Assembly: GCA_034420475.1 (NCBI GenBank)
Contig: DAOULH010000010.1
Span: forward strand, 1 to 64,000
From: Bin87 sp034420475
Lineage (GTDB): Bacteria > Chloroflexota > Dehalococcoidia > Lucifugimonadales > UBA3495
DNA length: 64,000 bases
Direction: 5' to 3'
Every line of letters begins with the position of its first letter. Position 1 is the stretch's first letter. This document shows positions 1-6,999 of this stretch, in pieces. The position numbers and the translations under genes are program-made. The notes under the pieces were generated by a model. That model did not search any database. It had not been told where the DNA came from and worked only from the letters and a program-made list of their open reading frames with translations.

Positions 1-13
1 AGGGAATGGTGTT

Positions 14-116
14 GACGGCCGGGTCCCACGCGGCGCAGGCTCGTGAACCCCGCCAGGGCTTGACGGCAGCAACGGTAAGCGATGTCCCGCGGGTGCCGTG
101 GGAGTGCCTGGCCTGA
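14..116 (+). ncRNA. ffs: Signal recognition particle RNA (4.5S, small bacterial type)
   Basis: This is the RNA core of the signal recognition particle, which with Ffh targets nascent membrane proteins. The conserved apical segment is visible at about 48-85 (GTGAACCCCGCCAGG, then GGCAGCAACGGTAAGCG), matching the universal SRP RNA asymmetric and symmetric internal loops. The ends close: GGCCGGG at 17-23 pairs with CCTGGCC at 107-113, and TCCCACG near 24-30 pairs with CGTGGGA near 97-103, giving the expected single long hairpin of about 100 nt. The apical loop reads TTGA rather than the usual GGAA. The exact ends are inferred from pairing. A run of seven T at 172-178 lies downstream but without a clear stem. 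Confidence 0.85.
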
Positions 117-118
117 GC

Positions 119-372
119 CAATCCCGACGATATGCCCCCAGGCTGCAGTCGAAGGGAGGTGCTCGGCCACTTTTTTTGATTCTTGCCCATCCATTTTCAG
201 CAAGGTATTGTCAACACCGTGTCAGCCTCATGCGTACCCAGTTTGTCATCGCGAGGAGCGCAGCGACGCGGAGATCTCGTTCCCACTGCGGCGTCCGTTG
301 CCCTGACGAGATTGCCGCGCTGCGCTCGCAGTGACAGTTCCAGCGAAAGTGGGTGTGGGTGAGCGTGCCAGT
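119..372. other. Intergenic region with fragments of both dispersed repeat families
   Basis: Between the SRP RNA and rsmA there is no convincing gene. Positions 228-245 carry the end motif of repeat family II in reverse orientation (CTCATGCGTACCCAGTTTG). Positions 246-336 carry a degenerate body of repeat family I, with its two facing arms GTCATCGCGAGGAGCGCAGC and GAGATTGCCGCGCTGCGCTC. The two fragments are directly fused, which suggests insertion of one element into another followed by decay. Confidence 0.6.
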
Positions 373-1215
373 ATGCCGAGAACAGATGTGGCCTCAGCTC
401 CCGTGCGCCGGCGGCGGAAAGCGCTGGGGCAGCATTTCCTGGCGGATGCCAGGATCGCCAATCGGATCGTTACCGCCGCCGAGCCGGACGGATCGGACAC
501 GGTGGTTGAGATCGGGCCGGGAGCGGGAGTGCTGACCCGGCGGATGGTGGAGCAGGCGGGCCGTGTGGTCGCGGTGGAATTGGACCAACGGTTGGGCGCG
601 GAATTGCCGGAGAGGCTGGGGTTTCCGGTAAACCTTGAGGTTGTGCAAGGGGACGGACGGGAGGTTGATGTCGATGCGCTGGTGGGCGTGGGCACGCCGT
701 ACAAGGTGGTTGCCAACCTGCCGTACTATGCGGCCGCGCCGATTGTGCGGAGGTTCCTGGAGACGGTGCGGCCGCCGACGCTCATGGTGGTGATGGTGCA
801 GCGGGAAGTGGCGGACGCGATGAACGCCAGGCCGGGGGAGTTCACGCTGCTGTCTGTGGCGACGCAGTTCTACGCCGAGCCATCGGTGGTGGCGCAGGTT
901 CCGGCGCGGTGTTTTAGGCCGCCGCCCAAGGTGGCCTCCACCGTCTTGAAGCTGGCGGTGCGCGCGGAACCCGTAGCAGCGGTGGCGGACAGGGCGGCCT
1001 TCTTCGCGCTGGTGCGGGCCGGGTTCAACGCGCCGCGCAAGCAGTTGCGCAACTCGCTGATGCAGGGCACCGGGGGTTCGGCCGAGACGGTATCTGCCGC
1101 GTTGGACGACGCGGGTATCGACGGGCAGCGGCGACCGGCGACGCTGGGGATCGGCGAGTGGGCGGCGTTGGACGCGGCATGGCCGGCGGGAGCGCCGAGA
1201 TCGCGGGCGGCGTAG
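373..1215 (+). CDS. rsmA: 16S rRNA (adenine1518-N6/adenine1519-N6)-dimethyltransferase
   Basis: RsmA (KsgA) dimethylates two adjacent adenines in the 3' terminal hairpin of 16S rRNA during late 30S assembly. The 280-residue product carries the family signature GQHFL (residues 19-23), the SAM-binding motif EIGPGAGVLT (46-55), the acidic ribose-binding residue after VVAVEL, and the catalytic NLPYY motif (115-119). Length is normal for the family. The frame is open further upstream to a GTG at 331, but that codon lies in a dispersed repeat, so the ATG at 373 is preferred. It is followed after 20 bases by ispE, an arrangement also common in other bacteria. Confidence 0.93.
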   Translation: MPRTDVASAPVRRRRKALGQHFLADARIANRIVTAAEPDGSDTVVEIGPGAGVLTRRMVEQAGRVVAVELDQRLGAELPERLGFPVNLEVVQGDGREVDVDALVGVGTPYKVVANLPYYAAAPIVRRFLETVRPPTLMVVMVQREVADAMNARPGEFTLLSVATQFYAEPSVVAQVPARCFRPPPKVASTVLKLAVRAEPVAAVADRAAFFALVRAGFNAPRKQLRNSLMQGTGGSAETVSAALDDAGIDGQRRPATLGIGEWAALDAAWPAGAPRSRAA

Positions 1216-1235
1216 TATCCGGTGAGGATTTGGTC

Positions 1236-2117
1236 ATGGCGTCTGAGCAGGTGAAACTCACGGCTTATGCCAAGGTGAACCTGACGCTGGAGGTTATCGG
1301 CAAGCGCGAAGACGGTTACCATAACGTGGCTACAATCCTACAGACGGTGGATTTGGGGGATACGGTGGTGATCGACGTGGCCGACGGATTGGCAGTGGAG
1401 TGTGATGAGCCGGGGCTGTTGGGTGAGAGCAATCTGGCTTGGAAAGCGGCGGCGGCGTTGGCGGAACGGGTCGGGATTGTGCCGCGGGCGCGCATTTGGA
1501 TCGAGAAGGGCATTCCCGTGGCCTCCGGATTGGGAGGAGGGTCGGCGGACGCGGCGGCGACGCTGGTTGGGTTGAACCGATTGTGGGGGCTGGGGCTGTC
1601 GGGCGAGGAGTTGAAGGGTGTGGCCGCCGGGTTGGGTTCGGACGTGCCGTTTCTGCTGAAGGGGGGCACTGCGTTGGGGACGGGAAGGGGAGATGAGATC
1701 ACGCCGCTTCCGCAACTGCCGGTGTTGGAGATGTTGCTGGTGGTTCCGGCGGAGAGTATCGAGGCGAAGACGCCCACGATGTACCGGGCGCTGACGCCGG
1801 ATGATTTTTCGGACGGGAGCAGGACGCGGGCGGTTGCGGGCGGTCTGGCGGGACGAACTCTGACCTCGGCTGATTGCTGCAACGCATTTGAACGGGCGGC
1901 GTTAGAGATCTTTCCCGGCCTGGCGGACGTATGGGATAGGTTGGCGGAGGTGACGCAGCATCCGCCACGACTGTCGGGGGCAGGGCCTACAATGTACGTC
2001 ATGCCGTCTTCAGAAAGTGAGCGTATCCGGGTGGCCGAATCCTTGCAGGGCAGCGGCGCGGCGGCGTACCTTGTGCGGACGATTTCGCCGACGAGCGAGA
2101 AATTGCCCACCACTTGA
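1236..2117 (+). CDS. ispE: 4-diphosphocytidyl-2-C-methyl-D-erythritol kinase
   Basis: IspE phosphorylates CDP-methylerythritol in the non-mevalonate (MEP) isoprenoid pathway. The 293-residue protein is a GHMP kinase: an N-terminal AKVNL segment with the catalytic lysine (12-16), the glycine-rich ATP loop PVASGLGGGSADAA (about 94-107) including the catalytic Asp, and the C-terminal LSGAGPTMYV motif. The ATG at 1236 is chosen because GGTGAGG lies at 1221-1227 in ribosome-binding position; a longer frame from 1158 would run into the rsmA coding region. The gene sits 20 bases after rsmA and is probably co-transcribed with it. Confidence 0.93.
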   Translation: MASEQVKLTAYAKVNLTLEVIGKREDGYHNVATILQTVDLGDTVVIDVADGLAVECDEPGLLGESNLAWKAAAALAERVGIVPRARIWIEKGIPVASGLGGGSADAAATLVGLNRLWGLGLSGEELKGVAAGLGSDVPFLLKGGTALGTGRGDEITPLPQLPVLEMLLVVPAESIEAKTPTMYRALTPDDFSDGSRTRAVAGGLAGRTLTSADCCNAFERAALEIFPGLADVWDRLAEVTQHPPRLSGAGPTMYVMPSSESERIRVAESLQGSGAAAYLVRTISPTSEKLPTT

Positions 2118-2199
2118 GATCAGGGAGAGCAGCGTTGCAAATCTGGGCGGTTTGGTTTTTGGACAGTGGGTTTGGAAAACGGCCGCCGCGGCTACGCCG

Positions 2200-2236
2200 A
2201 TGAGATTGCCACGCTGCGCTCGCAATGACACATGAA
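2200..2236. repeat. Fragment of dispersed repeat family I
   Basis: A half copy carrying one arm of the family I body (GAGATTGCCACGCTGCGCTC followed by GCAATGACA) lies between ispE and lgt. The second arm and the terminal repeats are missing. The rest of the ispE-lgt gap (2118-2312) holds nothing else recognisable. Confidence 0.6.
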
Positions 2237-2312
2237 GAACCGACCAGCATTCGCAATGACAGAGGGCGTACCGACTAGCGAAACGCTGCCATCAGGGAGT
2301 CACCAATAGCCG

Positions 2313-3239
2313 ATGGATATTCTTGCGGTAATCAGCATACCTTTTGATCCGGACATCATTCGGACTGCCGGGTTCATACTTTCCTGGCACGGGTTTTTCA
2401 CCTTCGTCGCGGTGGCGGTGGCGGTGTACCTGACGTGGCGATGGGGCCGCAAGGAGGGATTGGACGGCGACGCGATCCTATCGGTGGCGACATGGTGCAT
2501 CATCGGCGGGATCATCGGAGCCCGGATACTGCACGTTATCGACTTCTGGGACGACGTGTACCAGTACAATCCGGCTCGCATCGTGTATTTCTGGAACGGC
2601 GGGATCGCGATATTCGGGGCATACCTGGGTGGGTTCGCCGGGGGCGCGGCCTACATCACGGCGCGCAACGCCCGGTGGCTGACAAGCTTCTGCGACAGCC
2701 CGGGGCTGCGCTGGACGGGAATGCACCGGGCGGTGGCCCAAATGCCGCCGGTGTCGCATCTGGCGGACGTTGCCGCCCCGGCGCTGCTGATTGCACTGGC
2801 GATAGGGCGGATCGGCGACGTCATCAACGGCGAGCACTGGTCGAGTTTTTCGGACCTGCCCTGGGCGTGGGTGTACACCGACCCGGACAGCCTGGGCTAC
2901 GGGAGGCCGGCGTCGCATCCGGCGGTGGCCTACGAGTTGATCTTCTGCCTGATCTGGGCGGGCGTACTGTGGTGGCTGAAAGACCGGGTGCGACCGCGGG
3001 GGATGCTGTTCGCGCTGTTCTTCGCGGGGTATTCGGCGGGCCGATTCTTCATATCGTTCGTGCGGCAGGAGCAGAACACGTACATCTTCGGGTTCAACGA
3101 GGCGCAGTTGGTGGCGCTGGCGGTCATGCTGGTGACGGTGCCGCTGCTGATCTACCGGGCGCGATTGGTACGGCCGGAGCGGGGGCGGCGGGGGCGGACT
3201 CAGGCTCCGGCGGAGACCGAGGAAAGAAGACGGACGTAA
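2313..3239 (+). CDS. lgt: Phosphatidylglycerol:prolipoprotein diacylglyceryl transferase
   Basis: Lgt moves a diacylglyceryl group from phosphatidylglycerol to the lipobox cysteine of prolipoproteins, the first step of lipoprotein maturation in the cytoplasmic membrane. The 308-residue protein has several hydrophobic membrane spans. It shows the family landmarks: SWHGFF near residue 28, GARILHVIDFW, WNGGIAIFGAYLGG, and the signature RIGDVINGEHW about two thirds along. The window encodes two lipobox lipoproteins (at about 41 and 43 kb) that would be substrates. The stop codon TAA (3237-3239) is contributed by the end of a family I element, so the basic C-terminal tail may have been altered by that insertion. 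Confidence 0.92.
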   Translation: MDILAVISIPFDPDIIRTAGFILSWHGFFTFVAVAVAVYLTWRWGRKEGLDGDAILSVATWCIIGGIIGARILHVIDFWDDVYQYNPARIVYFWNGGIAIFGAYLGGFAGGAAYITARNARWLTSFCDSPGLRWTGMHRAVAQMPPVSHLADVAAPALLIALAIGRIGDVINGEHWSSFSDLPWAWVYTDPDSLGYGRPASHPAVAYELIFCLIWAGVLWWLKDRVRPRGMLFALFFAGYSAGRFFISFVRQEQNTYIFGFNEAQLVALAVMLVTVPLLIYRARLVRPERGRRGRTQAPAETEERRRT

Positions 3240-3393
3240 CTGTTCAGAATCCAGAGGTTCTCATGCGAGGCACTTGCGTCGTGGCAAGCTCGACGCCGCA
3301 GTAACAACTTCTCCCCCGAGGGACCTCCTTACGCCAACGGGATTGCCGCGCTGCGCTCGCAATGACACTTTCCCCACAGATCTGAATAGTTAC
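3236..3393. mobile_element. Family I MITE-like element, copy A
   Basis: A non-coding palindromic element of about 158 bp. The left end GTAACTGTTCAGA (3236-3248) is mirrored at the right by TCTGAATAGTTAC (3381-3393). The internal arms GCGAGGCACTTGCGTCGTGG and GATTGCCGCGCTGCGCTCGC also face each other. The 8 bases before it (AGACGGAC, 3228-3235) match those after it (TGACGGAC, 3394-3401) at 7 of 8 positions, as expected for a target-site duplication. The element overlaps the lgt stop codon. Confidence 0.75.
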
Positions 3394-3418
3394 TGACGGA
3401 CGACTTCACCCGATGGGG

Positions 3419-4012
3419 TCAGCGGGTAGCCCGAATCCGGGCGAAGATGGAAGCGAGATCAAGGGCGACGCCGGGCATGGCGTCGGAGGTGAGGGTGTCC
3501 GAGGCGGCGAAGGTTCGGACCGGAGCGAAGGTGTCGCCATCGCCGGAATGGACGGTTACGGTGGCGGCGTCGAGATCGACGATCCAGACCTCGCGGACGC
3601 CGTTGGCGGCGTAGACGGGCAACTTCACGGCAAGGTCGCGGCGGCGAGTGGAATCGGAGAGGATTTCGACTACGACATCGGGAGCGCCGGTGATGCCGCG
3701 ACCATCCGGGTTGAAGATGTGCCGCCGGGCGTTGGACACGAACAGCAGGTCGGGCTGGTAGGTGTTGAATTCGTCGATATGCACATCATAAGCAGCGATG
3801 CGGATTTCGCCGATGCCCAAGTCGTCCACCTGCAACAGCAACCCGGAGCACAACCACATCAGGAACACTTGATGGGCGTCGCTGGCGCCAGACATTTCAA
3901 TGAGTTCTCCGTTGATGAGTTGGTAGCGGGGGCCGGAGTTGGCCGGTGGAGTCATCGCCATGTAGTCGGCGTTGGTCAGTCTGGTGCGGGGTTTCGTCTT
4001 GGGCTGGGTCAT
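3419..4012 (-). CDS. Uma2-family (DUF820) putative PD-(D/E)XK endonuclease
   Basis: This 197-residue protein belongs to the Uma2/DUF820 family, which has a restriction-endonuclease-like fold; its biological role is not established. The visible core is YQPDLLFVS (about 96-104), GAPDVVVEILSDSTRRRDL with the catalytic acidic residues and downstream lysine, then VREVWIVDLD. The ATG at 4012 is preceded by GGAGG at good spacing, and the neighbouring recJ ends 32 bases upstream, so it may be the last gene of that operon. A possible own promoter (TATAAT, 4044-4049) overlaps the recJ stop. A second, diverged Uma2 gene lies at 36162-36854. Confidence 0.85.
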   Translation of the reverse strand: MTQPKTKPRTRLTNADYMAMTPPANSGPRYQLINGELIEMSGASDAHQVFLMWLCSGLLLQVDDLGIGEIRIAAYDVHIDEFNTYQPDLLFVSNARRHIFNPDGRGITGAPDVVVEILSDSTRRRDLAVKLPVYAANGVREVWIVDLDAATVTVHSGDGDTFAPVRTFAASDTLTSDAMPGVALDLASIFARIRATR

Positions 4013-4028
4013 GGGAACCGCCTCCTTC

Positions 4029-4049
4029 TGCCGGCTGCCGGCAATTATA
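4029..4049 (-). promoter_or_regulatory. Possible promoter -10 with palindromic operator before the Uma2 gene
   Basis: On the minus strand TATAAT (4049-4044) is followed directly by the perfect inverted repeat TGCCGGC-A-GCCGGCA (4043-4029), 17 bases before the Uma2 start. A palindrome at this distance from a -10 box suggests a repressor site. No convincing -35 was identified, so this is tentative. Confidence 0.35.
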
Positions 4050-5742
4050 CCGCCGGGCGGAGGTCGTCGATGCGGAGGTAGGCGCGACGCTCGCCGCGAT
4101 AGCTGTCCTCGGCCAGTTGGAAGACGAGGTCGGCGGCTTCGTAGCCGCCCCAGTCGCCGGGGTGGTTCCACGCCAGGGCGTCGATGGAACGGCCGCCGCC
4201 GGTTACCCGCAGCTTCAGGTGCTGCCCGTTGGCGCCGACGTAACCGGCGTTGGTGATCCTGACGCCACGGGTCAGATAGCGGGGCGTGGGATTGTCCTTG
4301 CCGAAGGGCTCGAGGCGGGAGCAAAGCTCGGCCATGGCGGGGCTGAGGAGTTCGTCCAGGCTGCCCTCGGCGTGGATTTCCAGGGAGGGTTCGGGTCCGA
4401 ACAGGCCGATCTGAGCGTTGGCGATGCCGGTGAGGCGACTTGCGACATCGGGATAGTTTTCGTTGCGCACGGTGAAGCCGGCGGCGGCCTGGTGCCCGCC
4501 GTAACGGACCAGAAGATCGTCGCATTGGGAGATGGCGTCGATCAGGCTGAAATCTCCCGTGCTGCGGGCGCTGGCGACCAGGTGGTCAGCATCGGCGCGG
4601 GCCAGGGCGACAGAGGGACGGTTGAAGAGTTCGGCGAGGCGTCCGGCCACGAGGCCATTGATGCCGGGGGTGTAGGCGTCATCGTAGGTGATGATGATGG
4701 CCGGTAACGGCGAGGACGCCAGGACCTGCTCTACGGCAACGTCGAATGACCGGGCGGTGAGGTCGCGGCGGCGGGCGTTGTACTGTTCCAGCTGGGTGGT
4801 GAGACGCTCGCCCTCGCGTTCGTCGTCGGTCAGCAGCAGGTTGAGCGAGGTTTCGGGGTGCGCCATGCGGCCGGAGGAGTTGAGGCGGGGAGCGATCTGG
4901 AAGGAAACGTGCTCGGCGCGGATGGGACGATTGGCGAGGTTGACCCGTCGGAGCAGGGCGCGCAGTCCGGGGCGGGTGGTGAAGGGCAGGACTTCCAACC
5001 CGCGTTGGACGATGTGGCGGTTTTCGTCGCGCAATGGCACCAGGTCAGCGACAGTACCCAGGGCGGCGAGTTCCAGGAGCGACGGGTCGTCGGGCTGGCC
5101 GAGATAGTTCAACAGGGCAGCGGCGAGCTTGTAGGCGATGCCGGCGCCGCACAGCTCGGGAAAGGGGTACCGGTTGCCGGTCATGCGGGGGTTGACGATG
5201 GCCACCGCGTCAGGTGGTTGAGGCGGCGGGACATGGTGATCGGTGATGACGACGTCGGTTCCCTTTTGGTTGGCCAGCGCCACTTCCGCAGCATTGCTGA
5301 CGCCGGAGTCGACGGTGACGATGAGGGAGGCGCCCTGGGAGACGAGGCGTTCCACGGCCAGCGGGGTCATGCCGTGGCCCTCGGCCACGGGGTCCGGCAG
5401 GTAGGGGATCACGCGGGCGCCGAGTCGCCGCAGGGTTTCACTGAGGATCGCGGTGGCGGTGATGCCATCGACGTCGAAGTCGCCGAAGACGGCGACGGTT
5501 TCACGGCTGCGGACGGCCGAGGCGAGCCGGGGCAAGGCGGCGTCGACGCCGGGAAGGGTATCGGGCGGATAGGGTACGTCGGGCGGATCGAGGAACCGGG
5601 TCAGCGCGGCCGCGTCGCCGATGCCGCGGGACAGCAGGAGTTGGACGGCGGGAGCGGAGAGGCGGGACGGGAAACGATGGCCGTCGGGCCGGGGTGGGAG
5701 CAGCCAGCGCCGGGGCGGAGGAGTATGCCGGCGGGAGATCAC
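4045..5742 (-). CDS. recJ: Single-stranded-DNA-specific exonuclease RecJ
   Basis: RecJ degrades single-stranded DNA 5' to 3' in recombination and repair. The 565-residue protein has the DHH phosphoesterase core: DFDVDG (residues 88-93, metal binding), VTVDSG, TDHH (167-170), and the GAGIAYKL segment, followed by a DHHA1 domain ending in RYGGHQAAAGFTV and a C-terminal OB-like part. The start is a GTG at 5742 that overlaps the fabF stop as GTGA; the frame continues upstream without homology, so this coupled start is preferred. Length is near the RecJ norm. Confidence 0.92.
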   Translation of the reverse strand: MISRRHTPPPRRWLLPPRPDGHRFPSRLSAPAVQLLLSRGIGDAAALTRFLDPPDVPYPPDTLPGVDAALPRLASAVRSRETVAVFGDFDVDGITATAILSETLRRLGARVIPYLPDPVAEGHGMTPLAVERLVSQGASLIVTVDSGVSNAAEVALANQKGTDVVITDHHVPPPQPPDAVAIVNPRMTGNRYPFPELCGAGIAYKLAAALLNYLGQPDDPSLLELAALGTVADLVPLRDENRHIVQRGLEVLPFTTRPGLRALLRRVNLANRPIRAEHVSFQIAPRLNSSGRMAHPETSLNLLLTDDEREGERLTTQLEQYNARRRDLTARSFDVAVEQVLASSPLPAIIITYDDAYTPGINGLVAGRLAELFNRPSVALARADADHLVASARSTGDFSLIDAISQCDDLLVRYGGHQAAAGFTVRNENYPDVASRLTGIANAQIGLFGPEPSLEIHAEGSLDELLSPAMAELCSRLEPFGKDNPTPRYLTRGVRITNAGYVGANGQHLKLRVTGGGRSIDALAWNHPGDWGGYEAADLVFQLAEDSYRGERRAYLRIDDLRPAV

Positions 5743-6998
5743 AGATTGGGTCGCGTCAGGACGATCACGGAGTTGTGACCGCCGAACCCGAAGGAATTGC
5801 TGAGCGCGACGTTGATTTCGCCGGCACGGGCGGCGTTGGGGACGTAATCGAGGTCGCACTCGTCGTCCGGGTCGTCGAGGTTGATGGTGGGCGGCATCAG
5901 ACCGTCGGCAAGGACACGGATGCACAGGGCAGCTTCCAGGGCGCCGCCGGCGCCGAGGAGGTGGCCGGTCATGCTCTTGGTGCTGCTGACGGGGATGCGG
6001 TAGGCGTCATCGCCGAGGGCCAGCTTGAGGGCCTTGGTCTCGTGCCAGTCGTTCAGAGGGGTGGAGGTGCCATGGGCGTTGAGGTAATCGACGTCGGCAG
6101 GCCGGAGACCGGCGGCGGCGAGGGCCTCAGTAACGGCGGTGGCCGCGCTCTGGCCGGTGGGGTTGGGTTCGGTAAGGTGGTGGGAATCGCTGGTGGCCGC
6201 GTAGCCGCGCAGTTCGGCGATGGGCTCGGCGCCGCGGGCGGCGGCGTGTTCCGCGCTTTCCAGCACCATGATGGCGGCTCCTTCAGCGAGGACGAAGCCG
6301 TCGCGGTTGCGATTGAAGGGCTGGCTGGCGCGCTGGGGGTTGTCGTTCTGGCGTGACAGGGCGCGGAGGGCGTTGAAGCCGGCGACGGAAAGTGGGGCAA
6401 CGGGAGCCTCGGCTCCGCCGGCGAGGACGACTTCGGCCTTGCCGTATCGGATGAGGTCCCAGCCGGCGCCGATGGCGTCGGCTCCACTGCTGCAAGAGGA
6501 AGTGATGCAGTAGTTGGCGCCCATGGCGCCGGTGACCATGGAGACCTGGGCGGAACCCATATCGGCGAGCATCATGGGGATGAGGAAGGGAGTGACGCGG
6601 CGCGGGCCGCGGTCCAGCAGGACCTGATGCTGCTCGGTGAGGGTGGTAATGCCGCCGATGCCGCTGCCGACGACGACGTGCACGCTGTAGCGGTCCATTC
6701 CCCGGGGGTTGATCTCAGCCTGGGCGCAGGCTTCCTGGGCGGCGACGGCGGCGAACTGGGCGAATCGGTCCATGCGCCGGGCGTCTTTGCGCTCTAGGTA
6801 GTTCTCAGGGTCGAAGCCCTTGACTTCGGCGGCGAAGCGGGTGTCGAAAGCCTCGGCGTCGAAGCCGGTGATGTAGTCGATGCCGGACTGGCCGGCGGCG
6901 ACGGCGCACCACGTATCGGCGACGTTCAGACCGAGCGGGCTGATTATGCCCACTCCCGTTACCACCACCCTCCGAGCGGAGCCACCGCCGGTTGTCAT
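5739..6998 (-). CDS. fabF: 3-oxoacyl-[acyl-carrier-protein] synthase II
   Basis: FabF condenses malonyl-ACP with acyl-ACP in type II fatty acid elongation. The 419-residue protein shows the thiolase-fold signatures with the catalytic triad: the nucleophilic cysteine in TSSCSSG (Cys169), the first histidine in NAHGTSTPLND, and the second in STKSMTGHLLGAGG, plus the terminal SNSFGFGGHN loop. It is not next to fabD, fabG or acpP as usual. Instead the ATG lies one base after the stop of a radical SAM gene, and the end overlaps recJ by 4 bases, so the three are translationally coupled. Confidence 0.94.
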   Translation of the reverse strand: MTTGGGSARRVVVTGVGIISPLGLNVADTWCAVAAGQSGIDYITGFDAEAFDTRFAAEVKGFDPENYLERKDARRMDRFAQFAAVAAQEACAQAEINPRGMDRYSVHVVVGSGIGGITTLTEQHQVLLDRGPRRVTPFLIPMMLADMGSAQVSMVTGAMGANYCITSSCSSGADAIGAGWDLIRYGKAEVVLAGGAEAPVAPLSVAGFNALRALSRQNDNPQRASQPFNRNRDGFVLAEGAAIMVLESAEHAAARGAEPIAELRGYAATSDSHHLTEPNPTGQSAATAVTEALAAAGLRPADVDYLNAHGTSTPLNDWHETKALKLALGDDAYRIPVSSTKSMTGHLLGAGGALEAALCIRVLADGLMPPTINLDDPDDECDLDYVPNAARAGEINVALSNSFGFGGHNSVIVLTRPNL

Positions 6999-6999
6999 G

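Noticed and set aside
160..185. T run at 172-178 considered as the terminator of the SRP RNA
   Set aside because: No stable stem directly before the T run could be drawn; left unannotated.
331..372. GTG at 331 as the rsmA start
   Set aside because: The codon lies in a repeat fragment and the added residues have no match to the family; ATG 373 fits the usual N-terminus.
3240..3412. Family I element considered as an attenuator or terminator of lgt
   Set aside because: It recurs elsewhere in both orientations with 8-bp duplications, so a mobile origin explains it better; it may still stop transcription.
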